A DNA stretch of 64,000 bases from a virus: positions 140,795 through 204,794 of IMG/VR virus record IMGVR_UViG_3300008448_000001. One strand, 5' to 3'. Shown here one piece after another: positions 42,884-51,436 of this stretch. The stretch's first letter is position 1; each line of letters begins with the position of its first letter. The notes under the pieces are model-generated. The model ran no database searches and was not told where the DNA came from. It saw only the letters and a list, made by a program, of their open reading frames with translations. The translations under genes were made by a program, and so were the position numbers.

Positions 42884-45118
42884 GTGTCTAGTCTCCTCGA
42901 CATTCACTCCAGTTTAACGTATTCCGTGATAGCCCCCTACATAGGGCTAGAGCCTTTTGACATATACACGGCTGCGGGAAAGTGCCCGTATTGCGGTGAA
43001 AACGCTTGGAACATATACCAAGATAGCAGATATCTGGAAGAATCGCACTACTGTTCTGACTGCAAAAAAGCCGGGACCGTGCTGAGTCTTGCGGCTTCTC
43101 GGCTTAAAATGTCTCAAGTTGAGACGATCAAGTATTTGTACACCAAGCTTGAGTACCGGGTACCCGAAAAGTTTGTAGTGGATTTTGATCGGGTGCAGAA
43201 CCGGCAAGAACGCGTTAACCACATCTGGCACACCGCGCAAAACGAGATGATGAAGCCGACTGCACCAGGGATGGAGCTCCTGCATTATTACGGTTTGCGA
43301 CCAGATCGCATGAGCCGTGAACGCTTTTTAGCCGGTCCCGGTTCGCTTTTCGGAACGATAACCGGTAGCGAGATCCGGAAACTTTTCCTCGAGCCGCAAT
43401 TTAGAACACACAAACGCGCAATACTTGTCGTCCCTTGCTACAGGAACCCGAAAGACATCGGCTACGTGACGCTCACCACGCAAGACGGCGAGATCGCACC
43501 GGGCGTCAAACTGTGCATCAGCGACATTGCCTTCTCGGGGCTTCAGCTTCTGCACCGTTTCCAGGCTCCTTTCGTAATCGTCACGTCGATGATGACGAAT
43601 TATTTGCAGCTGCAAAACATGAATTTTACGACAAGCGACGTGCCTTTACCGCTTTTTGGCTGGACAAAACCGGCAAGGTCTTTTTGTAAGTCACAATGGT
43701 GCATCGCTGAAGGTAAGTTACCTATCTTTTGGGAAAAGTACCCTACTCCCATAATTCTGCACCAGGCGATGATGCTCGGCGCCAAATTGTCTTTTGTGGG
43801 ACCGGAACAGCTTCGGAGGCAGAACGGGCAAGCGTCACGCGAGAATTGGAACAGTTGGCTTCGGCACGACCCGCCAGCGGAGATAGTTCGACGAATCGCC
43901 AGCAACGCCAAGCCCTATGAAAAAGCCTTGTCGGATTGGCTGAAAACCGCATCGCACGACAAAAAAGCCCAGCTGATGGCCGACTGTGACAACTACGGCG
44001 AAAGCGTTTCGAAGTTAGTCCGGTCGCACCTGGATCCAAACTTCAAATCCTCTTTCTCTCGTCGTGTGAATGTTCCAACGCGACACGGTGCCGGTAACCG
44101 GTTTACGCACGGACACACTGTCGTCATCGAGCGAGACGGTAAGTGGTTCAACCTGCAGAATGTCGTCAAGTTTCCAGGGACGCTTCGCGTAAGTCACGTG
44201 GTGGTGCGACCTGACGGCGAAAAAGAACACGTTGGCGTTTTTAGAATAAACGGGAGTGAAATACCTTTTCGCGTCGAGGAAAGGAAGGGCTCGCTTCGCT
44301 ATTTTGTTGAGCTGGCGCTTTCCAACGAGATACCCGTTTTTTTACCGCACGAAGCCCCGTTATGGACAACTAAAGCTTGCGAAAGCTTCGAACCGTTGGC
44401 GGTGGCTTGCCGCATCGAAGAACCGCAAATCGTGAAAGGACTGGAACGCATCGGGTGGGATCCGGAGGGCTTTCAGTTGTACGGAACAAAGGTCGTTAAG
44501 GGCGTCTTCAAGACAACGGCACCTTACACCTTCTCCGATGCAGTACCCGGTCCGCGACAGAGTTACTGCAAGCTGACAGAGGACGTGCAGGAATCACTGC
44601 AGAAGTCGGGCCCTGAGATGGAAATAGTCTGGGCGACAGCCATGGCTGTTTGTGCACAGATAACGGCCAGCGTTGGCAAGAAAACTCCGCACGGCGTAGC
44701 AATTACGCGAACGGAATACGACTCGTTTCTGCACCAGCTATTCGTCCGCTTTGACCTGCGAGAAGGGCCCGCGGGTCTGTGGAAACACCATTGGCCGCGT
44801 AAAGTGGAGAAGTTGAGCGTAGCTGTTAAAAAGTGTGCCGACAACTATTTTGTGGCTTTTAACGACAAGCCCGGGGCGTCGGAAGTTGTCGAGGTGGCTG
44901 CAGAAGACGAGAACCTTGAGGCTCGCCTGTTGTCGCACAGTGCGGACAAGATAGCGATGAATTACTTGAAGCACTTTACCCGGCAAGAACCGCCTAAGGG
45001 GGTTCGACTGTACAAAGGGTGGTTGGAACTTACTCGCAAGCTTTTCGGCGAATTGTTTGACTTTGTACCTGCTGAGATGCTAGACAGAGCCTATCGTAGG
45101 CTAAAAGTGAACTCCTAG
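42884..45118 (+). CDS. DNA primase/helicase-type protein with N-terminal zinc ribbon
   Basis: 744 residues from GTG 42884. A four-Cys zinc ribbon (Cys34, Cys37, Cys57, Cys60: CPYCGENAW...CSDCKK) resembles the DNA-recognition zinc-binding domain of phage primases. Residues further on (YYGLRPDRMSRERFL, then ILVVPCYRNPKDIGYVTL) could be a degenerate TOPRIM/primase core, and the long C-terminal part has no visible Walker A. It may prime replication or act in DNA metabolism. The call rests on the zinc ribbon and context; the rest of the protein is unassigned. Confidence 0.5.
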   Translation: MSSLLDIHSSLTYSVIAPYIGLEPFDIYTAAGKCPYCGENAWNIYQDSRYLEESHYCSDCKKAGTVLSLAASRLKMSQVETIKYLYTKLEYRVPEKFVVDFDRVQNRQERVNHIWHTAQNEMMKPTAPGMELLHYYGLRPDRMSRERFLAGPGSLFGTITGSEIRKLFLEPQFRTHKRAILVVPCYRNPKDIGYVTLTTQDGEIAPGVKLCISDIAFSGLQLLHRFQAPFVIVTSMMTNYLQLQNMNFTTSDVPLPLFGWTKPARSFCKSQWCIAEGKLPIFWEKYPTPIILHQAMMLGAKLSFVGPEQLRRQNGQASRENWNSWLRHDPPAEIVRRIASNAKPYEKALSDWLKTASHDKKAQLMADCDNYGESVSKLVRSHLDPNFKSSFSRRVNVPTRHGAGNRFTHGHTVVIERDGKWFNLQNVVKFPGTLRVSHVVVRPDGEKEHVGVFRINGSEIPFRVEERKGSLRYFVELALSNEIPVFLPHEAPLWTTKACESFEPLAVACRIEEPQIVKGLERIGWDPEGFQLYGTKVVKGVFKTTAPYTFSDAVPGPRQSYCKLTEDVQESLQKSGPEMEIVWATAMAVCAQITASVGKKTPHGVAITRTEYDSFLHQLFVRFDLREGPAGLWKHHWPRKVEKLSVAVKKCADNYFVAFNDKPGASEVVEVAAEDENLEARLLSHSADKIAMNYLKHFTRQEPPKGVRLYKGWLELTRKLFGELFDFVPAEMLDRAYRRLKVNS

Positions 45119-45156
45119 TCGCGTGAAAATTCGATAAGCCGCAAGCGAGGATATCG

Positions 45157-47124
45157 CTAGTACCAGTCCATGTCGCGAACACCCTGTGTCGAAGCTACCA
45201 CGTCCTCGCTTAGTGTTATGTCCTTGTAGGCAGAAAGGTCCGGAAATCTTCCGGCCATTTGGAACAGCATCATGGAACCCATCGTGACGGCTTGCGCGAA
45301 ATCGTCGGGACCGGCAGGGTCTCGCAGAATCTTATAAGTGTCACGACCGGAAGCCGACTCGCTTTTGTCTTCTATGAGGTTCAAAAAGTCGTGAAGCAAT
45401 CCGACGTCGTCCGAACCACGGTAATCGTATTCAAAGAACCGCAACACCCCGCTTTTCACGAACTGGCAGCAGTAGTTTAACGCTCTGTTACGGTCCATCG
45501 CATAATGCGCACGCGGATGCTTTCCGGTTGCAGGCTTGAAAATGATCAAACCACCCTTAGCCGGGCCAGTGTATGCCACGGGCAAAATACGATCACGGGG
45601 TAACCCTTCTTGGACAAGCAGTGTCTCGCGGACGGTACCTGCCCCAGTGTAATCGTGCACGACGTGCGAGCAGCGGAAGGCCGACATGATGTTCAGGATC
45701 AAGCGAGCCTCCCTCTCGTGTTCGTGCGGATGCAAGCTGCGGTAACCGTAGATAATGTCAACCCGCCCGTCCGGGCAAAGTCCGCACACGGCTATCGAGG
45801 TGTAAGACTGCAGAGCAAGGTCGCTCTTACCGTTGCTTACGCCGCCTCCGCCCCAGTCGACCGAAACAAAACGATACAGGTAGCTGTCGATGTTCGTCTT
45901 CGCCGTTTCAAGTGAGTTTCTCCAAGGTAAGCAGGCGGCACGCTTGAGGTCTGTGATGGTGACAAGTTTACTGCCACTGTCCCACGACTCGCCGCACACC
46001 TCGTTGTAAAAAACGTGAATCGGCGTGTTTCCTTTACCGTCCCGCTTGTCGACCAGCGTTTGCCACTTTTCGCGGTTCGCGTAGTGCATAGGCATGATGA
46101 TCTGCGGCACGTGGTAGCCTGCAAAACTCCAGCGTTTGTCACCGTAGCGATGCAACCATCGACCCGTTCCACCTTGATAGGCAGGCCTAGGATTTATAGG
46201 TTTTGTGCACTTAGCACAGCTGACTCCCGGAGCCGTTTCGCTGATATCATCCCGGACGGGCCCTATCATTTTGAGTAAGTCATACTCGAGCGAAGGTATG
46301 TTCCAGTGGCCGCAACCTCCGTGCGGACACTTTATAATCCACTCGGCCATGGAGCTATCGATCCAAAGTCTTTCGATCGTGTTGTCAAGCGTCTTTGGAG
46401 TTCCCGCGTACTGCTTGATACCCCAGCTACGCGAAGCCGAAATGGTTTCGTGGATGATCGGTAAAAACGAAATATCCATGTCCTGGATTTCATCGATACA
46501 ATTCTTGTCGGCGGAGATACCACGTGTTCTTTCCGCGTCGAGGTACGCGAAAGAGAAAAGCATTTGCGACCGGTTTTTAAACGATCGTTGCAGCACGTTG
46601 TTCACCGTTTTCTCATCGGTGAACAACTTGCCGACGGGGCTGGTTTCAATGAAAGGGGCGACGTAGTTCTGCGAAAAACGCCGAATCATTTCGAACAACG
46701 GCGTAAGGAAAAGCGTGCTAAAATACGGAATACAGTTTGAGAAGAGGACGCCTTGTGCTGCCAGCGACGTGCTTTTAGACACTTGTCGCCCGGTCTTCAG
46801 CAGCGTTGTCCTTGCCATTCTAGTCCTAAAGAAAGGAGCGAAAGGAAAGTGATCGTGTAAATGATAAGGCTTGCCACGGATGGAAAGCAGCAGCGGCAGC
46901 AACGGCTGAAGCGTCGGATAACCTGACGACCTGAGCATAAAAGCTGCCAAGTGAAGTCTACGATCCAGCTGGTTTTTTAACGCTGGCGATTTGTAGCCCA
47001 TTTCCTGGGCGACAGCGGTCAGCCTGTTTTCGCTGATTATGTACGGGTCGTGTGCCTGTTCTTCCGCCAAAACCTGGCTGGAAGTTTTTCTGGCGTTTTT
47101 GATTTGATCGTAGGAGGATGTCAT
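45157..47124 (-). CDS. terL: Terminase large subunit
   Basis: 655 residues from the ATG at 47124 (reverse); a longer reading frame upstream is rejected because a divergent small gene occupies it. ATPase: Walker A-like GRQVSKST at 112-119 (Ser replacing the Gly), Walker B CIDEIQ with Asp211-Glu212. A zinc-ribbon insert has Cys266, Cys271, Cys303 and Cys306. The nuclease is RNase H-like: VDWGGGG with Asp423, HDYTGAG with Asp491, and PDDFAQA with Asp607-608. It packages DNA into the prohead. Unusually it is on the opposite strand to the surrounding genes. Confidence 0.9.
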   Translation of the reverse strand: MTSSYDQIKNARKTSSQVLAEEQAHDPYIISENRLTAVAQEMGYKSPALKNQLDRRLHLAAFMLRSSGYPTLQPLLPLLLSIRGKPYHLHDHFPFAPFFRTRMARTTLLKTGRQVSKSTSLAAQGVLFSNCIPYFSTLFLTPLFEMIRRFSQNYVAPFIETSPVGKLFTDEKTVNNVLQRSFKNRSQMLFSFAYLDAERTRGISADKNCIDEIQDMDISFLPIIHETISASRSWGIKQYAGTPKTLDNTIERLWIDSSMAEWIIKCPHGGCGHWNIPSLEYDLLKMIGPVRDDISETAPGVSCAKCTKPINPRPAYQGGTGRWLHRYGDKRWSFAGYHVPQIIMPMHYANREKWQTLVDKRDGKGNTPIHVFYNEVCGESWDSGSKLVTITDLKRAACLPWRNSLETAKTNIDSYLYRFVSVDWGGGGVSNGKSDLALQSYTSIAVCGLCPDGRVDIIYGYRSLHPHEHEREARLILNIMSAFRCSHVVHDYTGAGTVRETLLVQEGLPRDRILPVAYTGPAKGGLIIFKPATGKHPRAHYAMDRNRALNYCCQFVKSGVLRFFEYDYRGSDDVGLLHDFLNLIEDKSESASGRDTYKILRDPAGPDDFAQAVTMGSMMLFQMAGRFPDLSAYKDITLSEDVVASTQGVRDMDWY

Positions 47125-47125
47125 C

Positions 47126-47290
47126 TTGAAGTTAAGCGATACTGTGTTTGACTTACTGTCTCTCACAGCCAAGAGTATAATCGGAGTAGCGGCCCTAACC
47201 GCCAAGTTGGTGATTCTCATTGGCGGCGGCTTATTAGCTGTCGTGATGGGAATCAATGATATGGTTTTCAGTTCGACGGACAAAGAGTAA
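47126..47290 (+). CDS. Small membrane protein (TTG start), divergent from terminase
   Basis: 54 residues from TTG 47126, preceded by a strong TAGGAGGATG. One long hydrophobic segment (AKSIIGVAALTAKLVILIGG) gives a membrane helix. Size and hydrophobicity fit holin-like or accessory membrane proteins, but nothing confirms this. It begins 1 bp from the terminase start on the other strand. Confidence 0.6.
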   Translation: MKLSDTVFDLLSLTAKSIIGVAALTAKLVILIGGGLLAVVMGINDMVFSSTDKE

Positions 47291-47310
47291 CTAGCAGCGG
47301 GGGAGGCCAC

Positions 47311-47538
47311 ATGCCTACCAGAAGTTCTTTCGCCTACAGCCGGAGAAAACAATTGCGACCGCTAAATTGGCCGTCGTCTAGATTGGCTCCAAAACAGTTG
47401 CTGATCAATCAAACCGAGGTCCCGAGCGGTAAACCCTTGGAGGAATTGATAGCAGGCGAAGGGGCGCCCCCCTCTGATCGAGTTAGCCTAAACAGTTGGT
47501 CTCCTCCGATCCCTTCGGAGGAAGATGGTAATGGATAA
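47311..47538 (+). CDS. Hypothetical protein
   Basis: 75 residues after GGGGGAGGCCAC. Basic N-terminus (TRSSFAYSRRKQLRPLNW), Pro/Ser-rich C-terminus. Overlaps the next small gene by 8 bp. No known family. Confidence 0.55.
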   Translation: MPTRSSFAYSRRKQLRPLNWPSSRLAPKQLLINQTEVPSGKPLEELIAGEGAPPSDRVSLNSWSPPIPSEEDGNG

Positions 47539-47665
47539 AACGATAGCGGTTTGGTTTCTCGGTTTACTGTGCACCGGTTGCTACCTGTGTGCTACGGGTG
47601 ACATCGGTCTAGGCATCATGGCCTTTTTGATGCTTTTCGGTTCGTTAAAAATAGTAAACGGGTAA
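47531..47665 (+). CDS. Very small membrane protein
   Basis: 44 residues, ATG 47531 within the preceding gene. Two hydrophobic stretches (IAVWFLGLLCTGCYLCATG and LGIMAFLMLFGSLKIV) suggest a two-helix membrane peptide. GGAGGAAGATGG upstream gives a good ribosome-binding site. Holin-sized, function undetermined. Confidence 0.6.
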   Translation: MDKTIAVWFLGLLCTGCYLCATGDIGLGIMAFLMLFGSLKIVNG

Positions 47666-47669
47666 ACCC

Positions 47670-48017
47670 ATGGAATTGATTGTTGCAGCCTTGGCTACGT
47701 GGCAAATAATAGAGATATGGCATCACTCCTTGCTGTTCGCCGGAAGGCGGGCCGTCGTGGAGACTTGGACAGGCAAACTGGGGGAACTCCTAGTTTGTTG
47801 TTTTTGCTTATCTCCCTGGGTCGCACTTTTGTGCGTCCTTATCTTGCAAAGTCAAGGCACCGGGTTGGTCGTTTGGTTCGCTAAAGCCGTAATTATGGCT
47901 TTAGCTGCAGCCAGACTGGCCAACCTGGGCAACGATTATTTCTACACCGTCTGTCGTACTCCCAAATTTAGTCTCGACGACTTGAACCTCGAAGAAGAAA
48001 GTGAAAAGGATGAGTGA
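47670..48017 (+). CDS. Membrane protein, DUF1360-like
   Basis: 115 residues. ATWQIIEIWHHSLLFAGRRA, then LGELLVCCFCLSPWVALLCVL and VVWFAKAVIMALAAARLANL give about three membrane helices. The C..C.sPW pattern and overall size match small DUF1360-type phage/bacterial membrane proteins. Acidic tail (LEEESEKDE). Follows the two-helix peptide by 4 bp. Confidence 0.6.
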   Translation: MELIVAALATWQIIEIWHHSLLFAGRRAVVETWTGKLGELLVCCFCLSPWVALLCVLILQSQGTGLVVWFAKAVIMALAAARLANLGNDYFYTVCRTPKFSLDDLNLEEESEKDE

Positions 48018-48351
48018 AAACAAAGAAACGGAAGCGCAGTCACATCATAAGGCCACGCTAACAAGAAATTTTCAAATGCAATCGGCAATGGCTGCCGCGG
48101 CGATGCTTGGTTACGGCGGCGGACTTATGCACAGCGTTGGATCGCCTAGCGAACCGGAAACGCCTGCTCGTCCGTGCGTAAACTGCGGCAAAGAAAAGCG
48201 GCACAACAACGCATACTGCAGCAGTGATTGCTGTCGCGAGCACAAGGCCAAGAAGAATCTCAGGTTTGCGTTGGCTTACGGCGGCGGTAAAACCGACTTT
48301 TACGTTGCCGACGCGGACCGAACCGACCTGTACGATAGCCCGAGAAAGTAG
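48010..48351 (+). CDS. Zinc-finger-like protein
   Basis: 113 residues from ATG 48010, overlapping the previous gene by 8 bp. CVNCGKEKRHNNAYCSSDCCREH is a C..C...C..C..H zinc site. The N-terminus is Gln/His/Ala-rich (AMAAAAMLGYGGGLM). May bind nucleic acid or protein. Confidence 0.65.
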   Translation: MSENKETEAQSHHKATLTRNFQMQSAMAAAAMLGYGGGLMHSVGSPSEPETPARPCVNCGKEKRHNNAYCSSDCCREHKAKKNLRFALAYGGGKTDFYVADADRTDLYDSPRK

Positions 48352-48360
48352 CGTGGCGAA

Positions 48361-48669
48361 ATGGCTGCTGAAAACAACTACTACGTTCATCCGCAAGAAA
48401 CATGGGGCAAAGCAGAGTGCGAAAAACGGGCTAAACACTACGCCCGCGATGGTCTCGGGACTAAATACCCGTTTCCAGGTTATTTGGGTTCCTCTGCTTC
48501 CGTTTGCTCGCAATTTGGACGCACACGTTACAACGGCGGTTGCGTCATAGACGGGGAATGGTATGTGGGCAAGGAAATACCTTTTCCAGCGATTCACGAG
48601 GATTACGAGATAGTCGTTGTCCGCACGTGGGGTTGGCGGATTAGAAAGAAAGAAAAAAACAATGCCTAG
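48361..48669 (+). CDS. Hypothetical protein
   Basis: 102 residues starting 9 bp after the zinc-finger gene. WGKAECEKRAKHYARDG then FPGYLGSSASVCSQFGRTRY and GGCVIDGEWYVGKEIP. Lys-rich C-terminus (RIRKKEKNNA). No family recognised. Confidence 0.65.
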   Translation: MAAENNYYVHPQETWGKAECEKRAKHYARDGLGTKYPFPGYLGSSASVCSQFGRTRYNGGCVIDGEWYVGKEIPFPAIHEDYEIVVVRTWGWRIRKKEKNNA

Positions 48670-48835
48670 CCCGTACAAACTGTGCAAAGAACGCTGGAGC
48701 AAGTGCATTCAGCATTTACCGAGCGTCAAGGCAAAAACCAAGCAAGCCAAACGCAAGTTTAGAAGGCTTGAAAAGGATGCTTTGAGAAAAGAGAAAGAGC
48801 CTCCGATTAGTATTTCAGCAGGGGATCGCTACTAA
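48662..48835 (+). CDS. Small basic protein
   Basis: 57 residues from ATG 48662, overlapping the previous gene by 8 bp. Strongly basic (KAKTKQAKRKFRRLEKDALR), probably helical; a nucleic-acid-binding role is plausible. AAAGAAAGAAA upstream is a weak ribosome-binding site. Confidence 0.5.
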   Translation: MPSPYKLCKERWSKCIQHLPSVKAKTKQAKRKFRRLEKDALRKEKEPPISISAGDRY

Positions 48836-48887
48836 AAAACGCAAAGTCTAGCGTATTAATTTCTCGAACAGTAACACGAGTTGAAAC

Positions 48888-49121
48888 ATGCGAATACCTG
48901 ATGAAACGAAACGAAACATTTTGCAGCGACTAGGCTACAAGCGAGAGAAAAGCAGTGCCGACACAAACCGTGAGCTGGTAGAGCGTTGGCGACATCGGGA
49001 CTGCCCTCGGAACACCAAAGGCTTGTCGCTTCTGTCTGTTTGGCGGCACATCGTTCGGCACCGATTTGTAAGAGTCGACCGACGATCCCGCAGTATCCGG
49101 TTTTGGTGGGATGAAGATTAA
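48888..49121 (+). CDS. Small basic protein
   Basis: 77 residues. Arg-rich (RWRHRDCPRNTKG, then HIVRHRFVRVDRRSRSIRF). Could bind nucleic acid. No family recognised. Confidence 0.6.
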   Translation: MRIPDETKRNILQRLGYKREKSSADTNRELVERWRHRDCPRNTKGLSLLSVWRHIVRHRFVRVDRRSRSIRFWWDED

Positions 49122-49135
49122 AAGAAAGAAGTTAA

Positions 49136-49396
49136 ATGTTGCTTCACATTGCAGCGAAAGACATACGTGTTGGCGACGAGGTCTACAATAAACACGCTAC
49201 ACACCCTGCTTTCCAGTGGATAAGGGTGAGGAAGATTACGCCGAAGCAAATAACCGTGACACTCGAAGGCGGAAGTACTAAAGAAGTGAAAGGATTTGAG
49301 TTCGACTGCGGAGCTTACACTTTCACGCTGATTGCCCGGCAAGGTTTTTCTGTCCGAAGACTCCCGGCTGACCCCGCATCTGTTTGTAATTATTGA
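49136..49396 (+). CDS. Small beta-rich protein
   Basis: 86 residues, AAAGAAG upstream. VGDEVYNKHATHP then WIRVRKITPKQITVTLEGGS: a single SH3/KOW-like barrel. Similar barrels occur as repeats in the protein at 61953. No assigned function. Confidence 0.6.
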   Translation: MLLHIAAKDIRVGDEVYNKHATHPAFQWIRVRKITPKQITVTLEGGSTKEVKGFEFDCGAYTFTLIARQGFSVRRLPADPASVCNY

Positions 49397-49407
49397 AAGG
49401 TAAAACT

Positions 49408-49794
49408 ATGGGTTTGAGCATGATGTTCGCAATCGCACCGATGTGCGAGATGACGGACGAAAGAAAAAACGCCGTGAAAGCGATCATTAAGACGCTTGTC
49501 GCTGAAGACTTCGAAGATTGCGCCGCTTTTCTTTACGACGCTAACGTCGACGAAAAACGCGAACAACTTTTTGAGTACGTTGTTGAGGTCTGCGGAAACT
49601 ACGAACAGCCGGCGAAAGACGTGGGTTGGCTTCGCATAGACCCCGTGAATTACCTTTTGGGTATCACAGGTGCCCCGTCGCACGGCGACTCGCCCACCGA
49701 CTCGTATGACGCTTTTAACGCGGTCAGCTGTATTGAGCAGGTTTTCGATCAGCTTACAACGTGGGCGATCGAAGATTCCAAGAAGGCTAGCTAA
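49408..49794 (+). CDS. Hypothetical acidic protein
   Basis: 128 residues from ATG 49408 (GAAAGGTAAAAC). TDERKNAVKAIIKTLVAEDFEDCAAFLY then FDAFN-like C-terminus with CIEQVFDQLTTWAIED; helical and acidic, could mimic or bind a partner protein. Unknown. Confidence 0.6.
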   Translation: MGLSMMFAIAPMCEMTDERKNAVKAIIKTLVAEDFEDCAAFLYDANVDEKREQLFEYVVEVCGNYEQPAKDVGWLRIDPVNYLLGITGAPSHGDSPTDSYDAFNAVSCIEQVFDQLTTWAIEDSKKAS

Positions 49795-49813
49795 CGGGAA
49801 AAAGAATTACACG

Positions 49814-50332
49814 ATGTCAAAGTTCAAAGACTTATCAGAGCTCCTGGCTCATTTTCAAATCGAAAAGTGGGACATTTTGCTCATTGGAGACGGTTCGGGA
49901 TCGGCGACCGGACCTTGCGGTTGGGGGTGTCTTTCGATCGAGAAAGAAGGCCTGAAACGTACGGCATGGAGCGGAAGCTTGAGCGAGGGCACCGTAAATG
50001 TTGCCGAGTACATGGCTTACCTTCAACCGCTCATTCACTTCTCGCGACAGCAAACAAAAACTGCCAGCTGCAAGCACGTTCACATCTTCACCGATAGCCA
50101 GGTGGTTACAACCGCCAGTCCCAGCTTTATTTGCGGCAAGTTCTTGGCCGACTTCCTGGCGTTCGGTCTTATTGTTAAAACGCATTGGTTGCCACGCGAA
50201 ACGCTGCAAGGAAACAGGCTGGTCGACAAGATCAGTAAGTACGCTCGCGCCGACGCTAAAGATGCCCAGTACGTTGAAAACGCCCTTTCGATAATGGGCA
50301 AGAAAGACATTTATGAAATCGAGCCTTCATGA
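49814..50332 (+). CDS. RNase H-like protein
   Basis: 172 residues. IGDGSGS (Asp26), NVAEYMAYL (Glu65), FTDSQ (Asp94) and NRLVDKIS (Asp138), with His124 in THWLPRE, align with the Asp-Glu-Asp-Asp site and the following helix of RNase HI. It would cut RNA in RNA-DNA hybrids during phage replication, e.g. primer removal. The first strand is GDGSG rather than the usual TDGS. Overlaps the next gene by 4 bp. Confidence 0.75.
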   Translation: MSKFKDLSELLAHFQIEKWDILLIGDGSGSATGPCGWGCLSIEKEGLKRTAWSGSLSEGTVNVAEYMAYLQPLIHFSRQQTKTASCKHVHIFTDSQVVTTASPSFICGKFLADFLAFGLIVKTHWLPRETLQGNRLVDKISKYARADAKDAQYVENALSIMGKKDIYEIEPS

Positions 50333-50571
50333 ACATTGAAGATCTTCTCGCGGAGTTGACAAACCCCGGGAGCAAAAAAGCAGTTCAAGCCGTCACCAAG
50401 CAAGAAGCAGTACCTGAGGCATTCGGCCCAGTTTTAAAGACGCTACCGTTGCGATCCAAAGACACAGTCTGCGGTATATGTCGCAGAAAGCTGACACCCG
50501 GAGATAAAAACTGGTGCCAAACAACTGAAACAACCAACTACTGGTGGTGCTGTTCTTGCGTTAAATCTTAG
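50329..50571 (+). CDS. Small zinc-ribbon-like protein
   Basis: 80 residues. CGICRRKLTPGDKNWC with CCSC near the end gives four or more Cys, consistent with one zinc ribbon. Starts on an ATGA overlap with the RNase H-like gene, so it may be a partner. Unknown function. Confidence 0.6.
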   Translation: MNIEDLLAELTNPGSKKAVQAVTKQEAVPEAFGPVLKTLPLRSKDTVCGICRRKLTPGDKNWCQTTETTNYWWCCSCVKS

Positions 50572-50582
50572 ATAGGAGCAAC

Positions 50583-50798
50583 ATGCTACCCAAATTCGGC
50601 GTCACGTCCGAAGGTAATGACGTAACTACCTCCGTACGCATAACAAAAATTCAAAACGGCTTTATCCTTCGCACTGGCGGAAAGCCGATACACTATCCTG
50701 AAATTGGTGCCTTGGCGGACGCGGTTCGCGAAGGCATAATGGCCATTGATTGGGAGGAGGCAAAAGATGAACGAAGCGATCGAAAACCTAAGAAATAG
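50583..50798 (+). CDS. Hypothetical protein
   Basis: 71 residues preceded by TAGGAGCAAC. VRITKIQNGFILRTGGKP is a beta hairpin; C-terminus helical and charged. Overlaps the next gene by 32 bp. Confidence 0.6.
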   Translation: MLPKFGVTSEGNDVTTSVRITKIQNGFILRTGGKPIHYPEIGALADAVREGIMAIDWEEAKDERSDRKPKK

Positions 50799-50883
50799 TC
50801 CGCACGCGTTAATAGCTTTCGCTTTTTTCGTTGCCGCAATATCGGCTCAGGCACTGGCCGCAGCGGAAAGAAAGGCAGACTAA
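50767..50883 (+). CDS. Very small membrane protein
   Basis: 38 residues, GGGAGGAGGCAAAAG upstream. ALIAFAFFVAAISAQALAAA is a single membrane helix. The strong ribosome-binding site supports a real gene. Stop overlaps the next ATG (TAATG). Function unknown. Confidence 0.6.
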   Translation: MNEAIENLRNSPHALIAFAFFVAAISAQALAAAERKAD

Positions 50884-51434
50884 TGCTGACGATCAAAGAA
50901 TTTTGCACTGCGAGACATGCTTGCCACGCAGGCCGCGAATGGGCCTTAGCGAATTGCACAGACATGCAGGATGTTTGGAACAAGCTACAGCCCGAATGGT
51001 TAATTTGGGTTGCTTTGCGACACGGTGTTTTAAGCGAAAAGGAGCTGCGGCTTTTTGCAGTCCATTGCGTAAGATCACTTGAACAGTTCTTAACCGATCC
51101 TCGGATCAACGAGTGCGTCAACGTTGCTGAAAAATTCGCCAACGGCGAAGCTTCGGTAACTGACCTAGAGCTAGTCAGGGAGGCAGCCGCGACAATGTTT
51201 AAAACGTTTGACGTTTACTCGACTTTTACCGCCAACTGGGGAAGGGCGGCGAACAAATTGGCCTACCTTTTGACTGGAAAACTTTTAATGCCGTTTAGCC
51301 TTGCGTCTCACGCGGCATATGCGTCTTTGGCTATCGCACGCACTTGGTATCTCGATCCGGAGAAGCCAGCCGCAATGCAGCTGGCCCAGGCTAAGTGGCT
51401 CCGCGAAAACACAAAACCTAACTTTGAGGCGTGA
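50883..51434 (+). CDS. 'WALANCTDMQDVW' family protein 1 (Imm-5-like)
   Basis: 183 residues. REWALANCTDMQDVWNKL at 18-35, then WLIWVALRHGVLSEKELRLF with AVHCVRS and AEKFANGEA: the planctomycete-type 'W.lWl...L..ke.RLFa..caR....l....R...a...AE..A.G.A' pattern. The C-terminus is KWLRENTKPNFE, shared with two other genes here (52272 and 53742). Related bacterial proteins are annotated as Imm-5-like, a putative immunity domain, so the role is unproven. Confidence 0.7.
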   Translation: MLTIKEFCTARHACHAGREWALANCTDMQDVWNKLQPEWLIWVALRHGVLSEKELRLFAVHCVRSLEQFLTDPRINECVNVAEKFANGEASVTDLELVREAAATMFKTFDVYSTFTANWGRAANKLAYLLTGKLLMPFSLASHAAYASLAIARTWYLDPEKPAAMQLAQAKWLRENTKPNFEA

Positions 51435-51436
51435 TC

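Noticed and set aside
47125-47352. 76-residue N-terminal extension of the terminase
   Set aside because: The start at 47124 gives a normal terminase N-terminus, and the extension overlaps a divergent gene with its own strong ribosome-binding site.
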